A stretch of 64,000 nt of DNA from Bog-756 sp963699055. Its GTDB lineage: Bacteria > Actinomycetota > Acidimicrobiia > Acidimicrobiales > RAAP-2. The notes beneath the pieces were generated by a model. It did no database searches, was not told the origin of the DNA, and worked only from the letters and a program-made list of their open reading frames with translations. The position numbers were made by a program, and so were the translations under genes. The DNA lies in the NCBI GenBank assembly GCA_963699055.1, contig CAVOTA010000001.1, forward strand, positions 248,001-312,000, read 5' to 3'. Below, in pieces: positions 1-7,871 of the stretch (its first letter is position 1; each line of letters opens with the position of its first letter).

Positions 1-1280
1 GCCAGGGCCAGGACCATCGACGCGAAGAGGGCGACGTACAACGAGTAGCGGACCGGGATGGTGTTGGACAGCAGCGGCAGGTGGGCGAAGAGCCGCTCGG
101 GGAGCGGGAACCCGGTCAGCGAGGCCCCCGGGGCGGAGCGCACCACGACCGCCCCGCCGAGCGACAGGATCCACGCCGCACCGCCCCCGACGGCGGCCAC
201 CCGCACGGGGACGGACCGGCGCCACAGGACGAACACCGACACGACGACGGTGACCACGAGGGTGATGCCGAGGTACGAACCGTTCTCCACGATGCTGTTG
301 GCGAAGACGGCCGACGTGCGGGTGAGGGACGCCGGGGCGATCCGCATGAAGGCGCCGGGGTACACCAGGCCCAGGACGTCCGCCCGGTACGCCTCGGGCA
401 CCAGCTGGATCGGTCCCGAGATCGACCCGGGGCCTCGCACGGCGTACCAGGCCGGGTAGGCGAGCAGGACTCCGGCCACGCCCGCTGCCCACACGAGACC
501 GACGACGGCCCGGCGGAGGTGGGCCGCCAGCGACCGGTGACCGATGACGACGACGGTGACCAGGCAGACGGTGCCCAGGACGATGGTCGATGCCAGGATC
601 TCGCTCGACACGAAGAACTGGGCCGCCACCAGCAGCCCGAGTGTCACCCCCGCACGGCGGGGGGACCACACCTGGCGCACGGCCACCTCGTGGAGGGCGA
701 GGAGGATGAGCGGCGGCAGGACCACGAAGGTCAGGTTGAGGTGCCCAGACGCCTGTCCGATCTGGTAGGGCGAGAAGCCGTACAGGAGCCCGGCGACCCA
801 GGCCGCCGGGCGCCAGGTCGTCCACCGGCGGGCCACGACGTACCCGGCCGTGGCCGAACCGGCCAGCGCCAGGGTCGACAGCACGTTGAAGGTGGCGATC
901 GACCCGAAGGCGAGCGTCACCGGCATGCCGAGCAGCCCCAGCAGGGGCGAACTGGTGTTGGTGACCAGGTTCACCCCGAACGGGAAGTTGGCGTAGGTGG
1001 TGAAGAACGGGTTGAGGCCGTGCAGCAGCGCGAACGGGGTCCACCGCAGGAACCAGACGTTGGCGAACTGGTCGCCGCCCAGCTGCATGTGGGTGGTGAT
1101 GCCGGTCGACCAGGCGTTCCAGTACACGACGACGGCGAGGGCCACGTAGGAGGCCACCACGGCCACCGTGGCCCACACCCGGTGCCGGTCGGCGGACAGG
1201 GGGTGGACGGCGTCGCCCGCTCCGCCCTCGTCGGCGACGGGTGTGCCGGACGTGGTGTCGTACCGTGCGTCCACGCTCAT
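1..1280 (-). CDS. Polytopic membrane protein, GT-C glycosyltransferase-like (3' truncated by window edge)
   Basis: An uninterrupted frame runs from ATG 1278-1280 to the window edge, giving at least 426 residues. After a polar N-terminus of about 30 residues come many hydrophobic segments, starting with TVAVVASYVALAVVVYW. The first periplasmic loop carries GGDQFANVWFLRW, the region where GT-C (ArnT/PMT-like) enzymes place their catalytic Asp. Later segments include NPFFTTYANFPFGVNLV. GT-C enzymes move sugars from polyprenyl-phosphate donors outside the membrane; that role here is inference from topology. The gene follows the enoyl-CoA hydratase homologue on the same strand after a 79-bp gap. 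The C-terminus is missing. Confidence 0.75.
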   Translation of the reverse strand, partial: MSVDARYDTTSGTPVADEGGAGDAVHPLSADRHRVWATVAVVASYVALAVVVYWNAWSTGITTHMQLGGDQFANVWFLRWTPFALLHGLNPFFTTYANFPFGVNLVTNTSSPLLGLLGMPVTLAFGSIATFNVLSTLALAGSATAGYVVARRWTTWRPAAWVAGLLYGFSPYQIGQASGHLNLTFVVLPPLILLALHEVAVRQVWSPRRAGVTLGLLVAAQFFVSSEILASTIVLGTVCLVTVVVIGHRSLAAHLRRAVVGLVWAAGVAGVLLAYPAWYAVRGPGSISGPIQLVPEAYRADVLGLVYPGAFMRIAPASLTRTSAVFANSIVENGSYLGITLVVTVVVSVFVLWRRSVPVRVAAVGGGAAWILSLGGAVVVRSAPGASLTGFPLPERLFAHLPLLSNTIPVRYSLYVALFASMVLAL

Positions 1281-1359
1281 CAGGGGGACACGGTAGTGGA
1301 GCGCTCCGCCGCCGCGGTGCCCTGCGGACCCGTTCCGGGCCGGGGGTCGCTCCCGGGCC

Positions 1360-2037
1360 TCAGCCGGGCAGCTCGAGGACGACCGGCTGCCCCAGCAGGT
1401 CGATGGCGGTGCGGTACATCGTGGTGCGGATGGTCCGGAGGGTGGGACCGGCCTTGGGTGCCTGCGCCGTGGCCCACGCGGTGGCGTACGGCAGCAGGTC
1501 GTCGAGGGGCAGCGCGGCGGCGACGATCCCCGACCCGAGCGCCTCGGTGCCGCCGTAGCGCCGTCCGGTGGTCATCGCCTCGTGGGCGGTGGCGTGGGAG
1601 AGACGTGCCTGGACCATCTCGGACATCCCCGGCGAGAACGGGATGGAGATGTCGACCTCGGGCAGGCAGAAGTACCCGCGGTCCGCACGCATGACCCGCA
1701 CGTCGTGGGCCAGGGCCAGCAGGGCGCCGGCGGCGAACGTGTGCCCCTGGAGCACGGCGATGGTCGGGTACTGGGTGGACAGCGTCCGGGCGAACAGGTC
1801 CTGGACCTGCGAGGTGTACTCGCCGGCCCGGTCGAGGTGCGAGACCAGCCAGTCGAGGTCGAGGCCGTTGGACCAGATCTTGCCGGTGGCCACCGTCAGC
1901 AGCGCCCGCGGGCCCTCGGCGGCGTCGACCTCGTCGAGCGCGTCGCTGACCCCGGACATCCACTCGCGGGAGAAGCGGTTCTCGCCGTCGCCGAGGTCGA
2001 GGATGAACAGTTCGTCGTGGCGCTCCAGGGTGGGCAT
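1360..2037 (-). CDS. Enoyl-CoA hydratase/isomerase family protein
   Basis: This 225-residue protein has the crotonase fold. GKIWSNGLDLDWL resembles the first oxyanion-hole segment, and QGHTFAAGALLALAHDVRV matches the second oxyanion-hole helix with its conserved Gly. The start ATG at 2035-2037 follows the strong GGGAGATCC ribosome-binding site; an upstream in-frame start lacks one. It is slightly shorter than typical hydratases (about 260 residues). The catalytic glutamates of ECH are not both obvious, so it could be an isomerase/Delta3-Delta2 type member. The substrate is unknown. Confidence 0.85.
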   Translation of the reverse strand: MPTLERHDELFILDLGDGENRFSREWMSGVSDALDEVDAAEGPRALLTVATGKIWSNGLDLDWLVSHLDRAGEYTSQVQDLFARTLSTQYPTIAVLQGHTFAAGALLALAHDVRVMRADRGYFCLPEVDISIPFSPGMSEMVQARLSHATAHEAMTTGRRYGGTEALGSGIVAAALPLDDLLPYATAWATAQAPKAGPTLRTIRTTMYRTAIDLLGQPVVLELPG

Positions 2038-2349
2038 CGGATCTCCCGGTGGGTGTGGTCGGTCACGCGCACAGTACACGGGCGGGTCGGGCACCGGTTC
2101 CGGGCGGACGGGGGAGCGCGACGGCGTGGGGCGGCGGTCGGCGGCGGCCGGCGAACCGTGCCTGCCACGTCGGAATTGCGCAGGGGGCTATCGAAAGCGC
2201 GAATCGGTGCGGTACCATTTCGGTTCGCCCGCAGTCGGGCGTCACGAGGGGCAGGCGGACGTCGACGGGCCGGACCGGCCGTGGCGCGGACGCTGCCGAC
2301 CAGGAACCATCCGCGCACGTCCGTGCGGACCGAACGAACAGTGGGTGCC
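2038..2349. other. Divergent intergenic region without recognised gene
   Basis: This 312-bp stretch separates the crotonase gene (minus) from the secreted repeat-protein gene (plus) and must hold both promoters. Open frames cross it on both strands, but none has a credible start or protein-like composition. No clear -35/-10 pair or strong hairpin was found. Confidence 0.5.
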
Positions 2350-4722
2350 ATGAACAGCAAGCTTCCGTCGGGCAGGTCGTTCCGCATGATGGCCGCAGCC
2401 GCACTCGGCGTCGTGGCACTGGGGGCCGGCATGGTCGGGCTCTCCGGCGCACCGGCGGGAGCCAGCACGGCGTCGCTCGCCACCTACACCAACTCCACCA
2501 CCGTCCCGACGCCGTCGCCGCTGGCCTTCTCGGCCTACTCCGGTGGCGACGGGTGGGACGTGGCCCTCAGCGCCACCCAGGTGTTCAACGTCTTCCACCA
2601 CCAGTCGCTGCTGCAGGTCCAGTGCATGGAGCAGGCGACGGACACGCAGTGCTGGAGCGGACCCGAGGTCATCACCGACGGCAGTGGCGACAATTTCGCC
2701 ACGTCGAACGCCCCCGGCCTGTCCCTCAACCCGACGACGGGGGACCTCTACGTGTTCGCCGTGCGGACCTCGGACTACACGGCCGGCGTCGTCTGCATCA
2801 ACACGACACTCGGCGCGGGGGCGACTGGAGCCCAGCGCTTCTGCGGGTTCACGCCGCTGTCGGGCATCGGTGACGCCCCCATCGCCTCCTCCGGCAAGGC
2901 CGGGGTGTCCGACCCGGTCCAGGTCGGCAACGACTGGTTCGCCTTCAACGAGGTCCCCGGCGCCTACTCGGGCACCGAGAACCAGATGCTCTGCTTCGAC
3001 CTCGCCACCGACCTCCCGTGCGCGGCGCAGCCCTACGCCTTCAACCTCGGCGGCGCCATCCTGAAGCCGTTCCTGTCGGCATCGGTGATCGGCGCCGCCG
3101 GTACCGAGATCATGGTGCCGCTGGTGGGAGACACGGACACGATGACGTGCTTCAACACCACCACGCTCGCCACGTGCGGCGGCGCCTGGCCGGTGTCGAT
3201 CCCCGGGTCCGCCGGCGGGCCCTTCCCCCTGCTGTCTCCCAACCAGACGGTCCTGGGTGCCTGCCTCCCCGTGGTCGGGGCCCCCTGCTACGGACTCGAC
3301 GGCAGCCACGCCACGGCGCCGGCCACGCTGTCCTCGGTCATCGGCCTGTCCGCGTTGGACAACGGCCCGGCGGTCGTACTCGGATCGCGTGTGTACGTCC
3401 CCAACGGACGGACGGACACCGTCGACTGCTTCGACTACTCGCTCGCCGAGGCGTGCACCGGATTCCCGAAGTCGACGGTCAACGCCGACTCGCCGTACAC
3501 GGTCACCCTGGACCCGAACCGCCCGAACTGCCTGTGGATCAACTCCGACCACGGTTCCGCCCAGATCCAGAGCTTCGACGCCTACACCGGCGGCGCCTGC
3601 CAGGGATCGACGCGGGTGCTGTCCAGCGCCCTGGTGGAGCCGCAGTCGGTGTGCCGCCCGGCCAACTACGTGTCGATCCGGGTGACGGCCCCTGCCCGCA
3701 GCACCTACACCTCGGGGACCGTCACGGTGGAGAGTTCGAACGCGGCGCCGCTCCCCGGTGTGCCGGTCCAGCAGCTGTCCTCCAACGGTTCGGTGGACCT
3801 GGTCCCGCTCAGTCTCACCCGGTACACGCCGCTCCCGCAGTTCGTGATCGCACTGACCGGAGCGTCCCCCGCCCCCACGCAGCTCCAGGTGTCGCTCTCG
3901 TGGACCGGAACCCTCGACGCCGGCTGCACCAGCGGCGGGCAGCAGGTGACCGGCGGTGGCGGCCCGGGCAGCCCACTGGGCTACTGGGAGGTGGCGTCCG
4001 ACGGCGGGGTGTTCACCTACGGCGGCCTCGGCTTCTACGGATCCACCGGCAGCATGACCCTCAACAAGCCGGTCGTGGGCATGGCGCCCACGTCGGACGG
4101 GAAGGGCTACTGGCTGGTGGCCTCCGACGGCGGCATCTTCGCCTACGGTGACGCACAATTCCACGGATCCACCGGCAGCATGACCCTCAACCAGCCGGTC
4201 GTCGGCATGGCGGCCACGCCGGACGGGACGGGTTACTGGCTGGTGGCCTCCGACGGCGGCATCTTCGCCTTCGGCTCCGCCGGCTTCCACGGCTCGACCG
4301 GGAGCGTCCACCTCAACAAGCCCATCGTCGGGATGGCGTCCACGCCGGACGGCAAGGGCTACTGGATGGTTGCCTCCGACGGCGGCATCTTCGCCTTCGG
4401 GGACGCCGGCTTCTACGGCTCGGGGGCGAACACGCCGACCGGCCGGCCCATCGTCGGCATGACGACCACGCCGGACGGCAAGGGCTACTGGCTGGTGACC
4501 GGCGGTGGCGACGTCCTCGCCTACGGGGATGCGCTGAACTGGGGGTCCGCGGTCTCGCTCGACCTCAACAAGCCCATCGTGGGCATGGCCCGGACGGCGG
4601 ACGGCCTGGGCTACACGCTGGCGGCGAGCGACGGCGGGATCTTCACCTACGGCGACGCGGTGTTCTACGGATCGGCCGGGAACATCGTCCTCAACAAGCC
4701 CATCGTCGGTATGGCCAGCTGA
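2350..4722 (+). CDS. Secreted protein with six C-terminal GYW-VASDGG repeats
   Basis: This 790-residue protein starts with an N-terminal signal peptide (hydrophobic MAAAALGVVALGAGMVGL, cleavage near AGAS). A middle region of about 500 residues is Ser/Thr/Gly-rich with many paired cysteines and looks like a beta-propeller-type extracellular domain. Residues 544-790 are six tandem units of about 42 residues built on GYWLVASDGGIFAYGDA-x-F-x-GSTGS followed by LNKPIVGMA-x-TPDGK. Such repeats are common in secreted proteins of Acidimicrobiia and probably form a propeller or solenoid; no catalytic motif is visible. The start is at ATG 2350, the codon just before the signal peptide. A strong hairpin follows the stop. 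Its place beside the polysaccharide locus suggests a surface role, by inference only. Confidence 0.85.
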   Translation: MNSKLPSGRSFRMMAAAALGVVALGAGMVGLSGAPAGASTASLATYTNSTTVPTPSPLAFSAYSGGDGWDVALSATQVFNVFHHQSLLQVQCMEQATDTQCWSGPEVITDGSGDNFATSNAPGLSLNPTTGDLYVFAVRTSDYTAGVVCINTTLGAGATGAQRFCGFTPLSGIGDAPIASSGKAGVSDPVQVGNDWFAFNEVPGAYSGTENQMLCFDLATDLPCAAQPYAFNLGGAILKPFLSASVIGAAGTEIMVPLVGDTDTMTCFNTTTLATCGGAWPVSIPGSAGGPFPLLSPNQTVLGACLPVVGAPCYGLDGSHATAPATLSSVIGLSALDNGPAVVLGSRVYVPNGRTDTVDCFDYSLAEACTGFPKSTVNADSPYTVTLDPNRPNCLWINSDHGSAQIQSFDAYTGGACQGSTRVLSSALVEPQSVCRPANYVSIRVTAPARSTYTSGTVTVESSNAAPLPGVPVQQLSSNGSVDLVPLSLTRYTPLPQFVIALTGASPAPTQLQVSLSWTGTLDAGCTSGGQQVTGGGGPGSPLGYWEVASDGGVFTYGGLGFYGSTGSMTLNKPVVGMAPTSDGKGYWLVASDGGIFAYGDAQFHGSTGSMTLNQPVVGMAATPDGTGYWLVASDGGIFAFGSAGFHGSTGSVHLNKPIVGMASTPDGKGYWMVASDGGIFAFGDAGFYGSGANTPTGRPIVGMTTTPDGKGYWLVTGGGDVLAYGDALNWGSAVSLDLNKPIVGMARTADGLGYTLAASDGGIFTYGDAVFYGSAGNIVLNKPIVGMAS
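3979..4719 (+). repeat. Six tandem ~126-bp coding repeats
   Basis: Each unit begins with GGCTACTGG or a close variant and encodes about 42 residues (GYW-x-VASDGG ... VGMA). Units 1-3 are closest to one another. Unit 5 is the most diverged (GYWLVTGGGDVLAYGDALNW) and unit 6 lacks the final linker. The repeat is protein-coding, not a CRISPR or regulatory array. Confidence 0.9.
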
Positions 4723-4727
4723 GTCGG

Positions 4728-4756
4728 ACGGGGCGCCCCGGCGGTGGGCGCCCCGT
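4728..4756 (+). terminator. Hairpin terminator after the repeat-protein gene
   Basis: A perfect 11-bp stem (ACGGGGCGCCC / GGGCGCCCCGT) with a 7-nt loop starts six bases after the stop codon. No T-tract follows, as is usual for actinobacterial terminator hairpins. Confidence 0.7.
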
Positions 4757-5109
4757 AGCCGACCTCCCGGTGACGGGCCGTGCCGGCACGGGTTCGCCGC
4801 GTCCGGGCGTCCCGACCCCGGGTGGACCGCCCGTGACGCGCTGACGCCGCTCCCGCGCGCCCGCCGAGCACCCGGTGTCCCCCGTGGCCCCACCGACGCC
4901 CCGGGGGCGCGAAATCCCTGGTGAGCGCCTCCGGTAGGGGTTGCCCCGGCTCACCGCGTGTCATGACATATCATGACGTGCCGGACGTCGTGCTCCAGTC
5001 GAGACGTGCGGTGTCCGGGCCGTGGCGGCACCAGCGGTGACCCGGATGCCATTCCGTGGCAGTCACACCGTGGTGTCGGATCGACGACGGGCAGGGGAGT
5101 GCGGAGTAC
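4757..5109. other. Intergenic region upstream of the first glycosidase-like gene
   Basis: This gene-free stretch of about 350 bp is GC-rich in its first 200 bp. Near 4961 it carries a TCATGAC direct repeat and a local drop in GC, which is the best candidate for the control region of the gene at 5110. Confidence 0.5.
4961..4977. promoter_or_regulatory. TCATGAC direct repeat, one helical turn apart
   Basis: TCATGAC occurs at 4961-4967 and again at 4971-4977, a 10-bp period that puts both copies on the same face of the helix. Each TCATGA is also self-complementary, so the site doubles as an inverted repeat. It lies 133 bp upstream of ATG 5110 in a locally AT-richer patch. The spacing suits a dimeric regulator, but no cognate protein is assigned. 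Confidence 0.4.
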
Positions 5110-6498
5110 ATGAGCGGGGACGCGTCTGTGCGCACGAGGAGACGGTTCAGCGCACGCACCGCCGTCGTCGCGGTCGTGGGCGTCCTGGCGTGCACCGCGG
5201 TCGTGGGGTCCCGGCTCGCCGGAGTCGACGGTGCCCGCCCGGTGCCGACCGTGGCGCACCGCCCGGTGCTCGACGCCGTCCAGTCGGTGGCGGCCGTGCG
5301 GGCCTCGTCATTGCTGGGGATGGTCGGCGTCAACATCCATTCGGACGCCGGGAGCACGCCCTACGGCGACTACCCGGCGACGCTGAAGCTGTTGGAGCAG
5401 CTGGGGGTGCGTGAGGTACGCGACGACATGGCGTACAACCCGCAGTTCGTCCGGAGCGACCAGTACACGTTCTACAACGAGCTCGAGGCGGCGGGCATCA
5501 AGGTCGACCTGGTCCTGTCGCCCGGGCCCTCGCAGGCCGACATGGCCGGCCGGCTGGCGTCGGTGGCGAAGTACTTCCCCACCGCGGTGAACGCCATCGA
5601 AGGACCGAACGAACTCAACGTGTCACCCGGGGACACGCAGTGGGCCGCCCAGGACCAGTCGTACACGAAGGCGCTGTCCGCCGCCGTCGCGGCGAACCCG
5701 ACGCTGCGGAGCATCCCGGTGCTGGCCCCACCACTCGCCGACTACCTGGCGATCTCCAACGGGGACACCGGCTTCAAGGCGCTCGGGAACCTGACGGACT
5801 GGATCAGCGACGGCAACGTCCACCTCTACCCGGGCGGTCGGGACCCGACCTGGAACATGGACGCGACCCTTTCCGGAGTGCAGTTCGTCTCCGGCACGGA
5901 CCCGGTGTGGGTGACCGAGGCCGGCTACCACGATGCGGTGACCACGCCGGGCCGGGACGCCTGGGCCCCGGACTCCGTGATCGCCGACTACCTGCCACGC
6001 CTCCTCCTGGAGTGGGCGACCCGCCACGTGGGCCACGTCAACCTCTACGAGCTCTACGACGAGGCGGCCGACCCGGGCGACACCAACTTCCACGACCACT
6101 TCGGGCTCGTCAGCCTCACCGGCAGACCGAAGGCCCAGTTCGACGCGGTGCGGAACTTCGACCACCTGCTGGTCGACAACGGAGCGTCGTTCACCCCGGG
6201 CTCACTGGGCGTTTCGGTGTCCTCCGGCCTCGACCCGGTCTCGACCTACCTCGTAGAGAAGAGCAACGGCGAGTTCGTACTCTTCCTGTGGCGGGACGTG
6301 GCGATCTGGAACCCGTTGACCTCGACCACCATCCCCGAGCCCGCGGTGCCGGTCACGGTGACCCTGGCCGCGCCGGCGTCCAAGGTGACCGAGTACCGTC
6401 CGTCGCTGTCCCCGAAGGTCCAGCTCACGGCCACCGACACGTCGACGGTGACCGTCGGCGTGGGGGGCGACGTGGTGGCGCTCGACATCAAGCCGTAG
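5110..6498 (+). CDS. Secreted TIM-barrel glycoside hydrolase-like protein (paralogue 1)
   Basis: This 462-residue exported protein has a basic N-terminus, then a hydrophobic stretch (TAVVAVVGVLACTAVVG) and a mature region opening GVNIHSDAGSTPYGDY. Clan GH-A hallmarks are visible: the acid/base motif IEGPNE (Glu168) and the nucleophile strand WVTEAGY (Glu270), separated by about 100 residues as expected, with HLYPGGRDPTWNMD between them. A C-terminal beta-domain ends with VTEYRPSLSPK. ATG 5110 was chosen because it follows GGGGAGTGCGGAG and starts the signal peptide. The 3' end overlaps the convergent kinase gene by 11 bp. Paralogues lie at 10914-12479 and 21291-22778. The substrate is unknown; hydrolysis or remodelling of the locus's own polymer is inference. 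Confidence 0.85.
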   Translation: MSGDASVRTRRRFSARTAVVAVVGVLACTAVVGSRLAGVDGARPVPTVAHRPVLDAVQSVAAVRASSLLGMVGVNIHSDAGSTPYGDYPATLKLLEQLGVREVRDDMAYNPQFVRSDQYTFYNELEAAGIKVDLVLSPGPSQADMAGRLASVAKYFPTAVNAIEGPNELNVSPGDTQWAAQDQSYTKALSAAVAANPTLRSIPVLAPPLADYLAISNGDTGFKALGNLTDWISDGNVHLYPGGRDPTWNMDATLSGVQFVSGTDPVWVTEAGYHDAVTTPGRDAWAPDSVIADYLPRLLLEWATRHVGHVNLYELYDEAADPGDTNFHDHFGLVSLTGRPKAQFDAVRNFDHLLVDNGASFTPGSLGVSVSSGLDPVSTYLVEKSNGEFVLFLWRDVAIWNPLTSTTIPEPAVPVTVTLAAPASKVTEYRPSLSPKVQLTATDTSTVTVGVGGDVVALDIKP

Positions 6499-7597
6499 GT
6501 CGGCGCCCGGCGGACCACCGCTGGATCGGACCGCGGACGACGTCGGCCAGCTGGTCGATCCTGCTGTGCTCCCGAGGCGGCACCAGGGACGTGGCGTCGT
6601 CGGCCGCCACCCGCCGCCATCCGGCCATCCACTGGTCGAGCCAGAAGCGCTGCCGGGCACCCTCGGCCCGCTCGGCCAGGCGGAGGGTGAACGTCAGGTG
6701 GGTGCGGCGCACGAGGAGTCGTCGCGTGGCGGCGTCCGGGACCGGGGAGCCGTAGCCGGCGGCGAACGCCTCGAGGTCCGTCGCCGGGTCCGACCGCCGG
6801 TCCGGATCGAACAGGAAGGCCACGTCGTGCTCGGGCGTGCCGGTCCCGAGCTCGTCCGTGTCGCACAGGACGGCACCGTGGCCGGTCAGCAGGACGTTGG
6901 GCCAGAACAGGTCACCGTGGAGGAGGCCGGTGCTGCTCCGGTCCGGCGGACCGAGGGCGGTCAGCAGCCGGCGGTCGACGGCCGACAGCGTGCGGACGTC
7001 GGCGGACCGGAGGCGGCCCGAGTCGGCGAGCTCCTCCACCCAGGCGGTGGTGTCCCGCATCACCCGTGCCGGACCGAGGGGGGAGGCCCCGGCCTCGAGG
7101 TCCGCCCCGTCGACGGCGTGGAACCGGGCGATGTCGGCGCCGACCGCCTCGAGGTCGGCGGTCGGCACCGTGGGGACGTAGACCCACAGCGACACGACAC
7201 CGTGCGCGGTGGTGACCGGCTGGTCGACGCCGTCGAGCGGCCGGACGAACGGCGCCCGGTCGGCCACCGCACGGGCCAGATGCAGTCGGGCACCGACGGC
7301 GGCCTCGTCCTGACCGGCTGGCGCCACGGTCAGGACCACGCCGAGTCCGGGCGCCACGAACACGGTACTGGTGCGTCCCTCGCCGGCACGTCGGAACGAG
7401 GCGGGCGACCACCCCTCGATGGCGCAGCACTCCTCGAGGGCGCGTCGGGGCGCGTCAGCCGGCACCGTGCACACCCGCGCCGTCCACTCCTGTGCGGCGG
7501 GGGACGTCGACCCCGCGCCGGGTCCGCCACCGGGCGGACGTGGTGTCGGAGAACGTGCGGCCTTCCAACTGGTCACCAGCCGTGGCCGTACCGGCAC
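6488..7597 (-). CDS. Aminoglycoside-phosphotransferase-fold kinase
   Basis: This protein of up to 369 residues has the APH/choline-kinase fold. The catalytic loop is LLHGDLFWPNVLL (HGD-x4-N) and the metal-binding DTDELG occupies the DFG position. The first residues are Pro/Arg-rich and unlike the family, so translation may really begin at one of the GTG codons near 7474 or 7465, just before the conserved region. It is convergent with, and overlaps by 11 bp, the glycosidase-like gene. The phosphoryl acceptor (sugar, amine or drug) cannot be read from the sequence. No other resistance gene is nearby, so a metabolic kinase is more likely. Confidence 0.75.
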   Translation of the reverse strand: MPVRPRLVTSWKAARSPTPRPPGGGPGAGSTSPAAQEWTARVCTVPADAPRRALEECCAIEGWSPASFRRAGEGRTSTVFVAPGLGVVLTVAPAGQDEAAVGARLHLARAVADRAPFVRPLDGVDQPVTTAHGVVSLWVYVPTVPTADLEAVGADIARFHAVDGADLEAGASPLGPARVMRDTTAWVEELADSGRLRSADVRTLSAVDRRLLTALGPPDRSSTGLLHGDLFWPNVLLTGHGAVLCDTDELGTGTPEHDVAFLFDPDRRSDPATDLEAFAAGYGSPVPDAATRRLLVRRTHLTFTLRLAERAEGARQRFWLDQWMAGWRRVAADDATSLVPPREHSRIDQLADVVRGPIQRWSAGRRPTA

Positions 7598-7871
7598 GTC
7601 CCGTCACCGCCCGCCCCCGCCCGCTCATTGCCGAAGGCACGGGGGGATCACCGTCGTCCGTCGCTGCACGATGTCCATCCTTCCAGGTCGTGGCGTTGTG
7701 GGCGGCACGAATGCGCCGGAGCGGTCGTCCGTGCGGGCGCCCGGACCACCGGTGCGAACGTTGCAGTCCGGCCTGTACCTTGTCGCCGACCGGGGGCGGC
7801 CCGTACGATCTCCTCGGAGCACGGGTGGGTCGCAGGCGCGCCCCGCCCAGGCACGAGAAGGGGCACGCATC

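Noticed and set aside
81..1694. Very long open frame on the plus strand (537 codons)
   Set aside because: It lies antisense to the membrane-protein and crotonase genes and is rich in Arg, Gly, His and Pro, as expected for a GC-rich shadow frame.
3979..4719. Regularly spaced repeats as a possible CRISPR array
   Set aside because: Units of about 126 bp keep the reading frame and encode a conserved 42-residue motif; there are no short direct repeats with unique spacers, and no cas genes.
2242..4893. 883-codon minus-strand frame opposite the secreted repeat protein
   Set aside because: Composition is dominated by Arg/Gly/Val and it mirrors the repeats of the real plus-strand gene; no family motif is visible.
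6488..7597. Antibiotic-resistance gene based on the APH fold
   Set aside because: Fold and HGD-x4-N motif alone do not identify an aminoglycoside substrate; no mobile or resistance context surrounds it.
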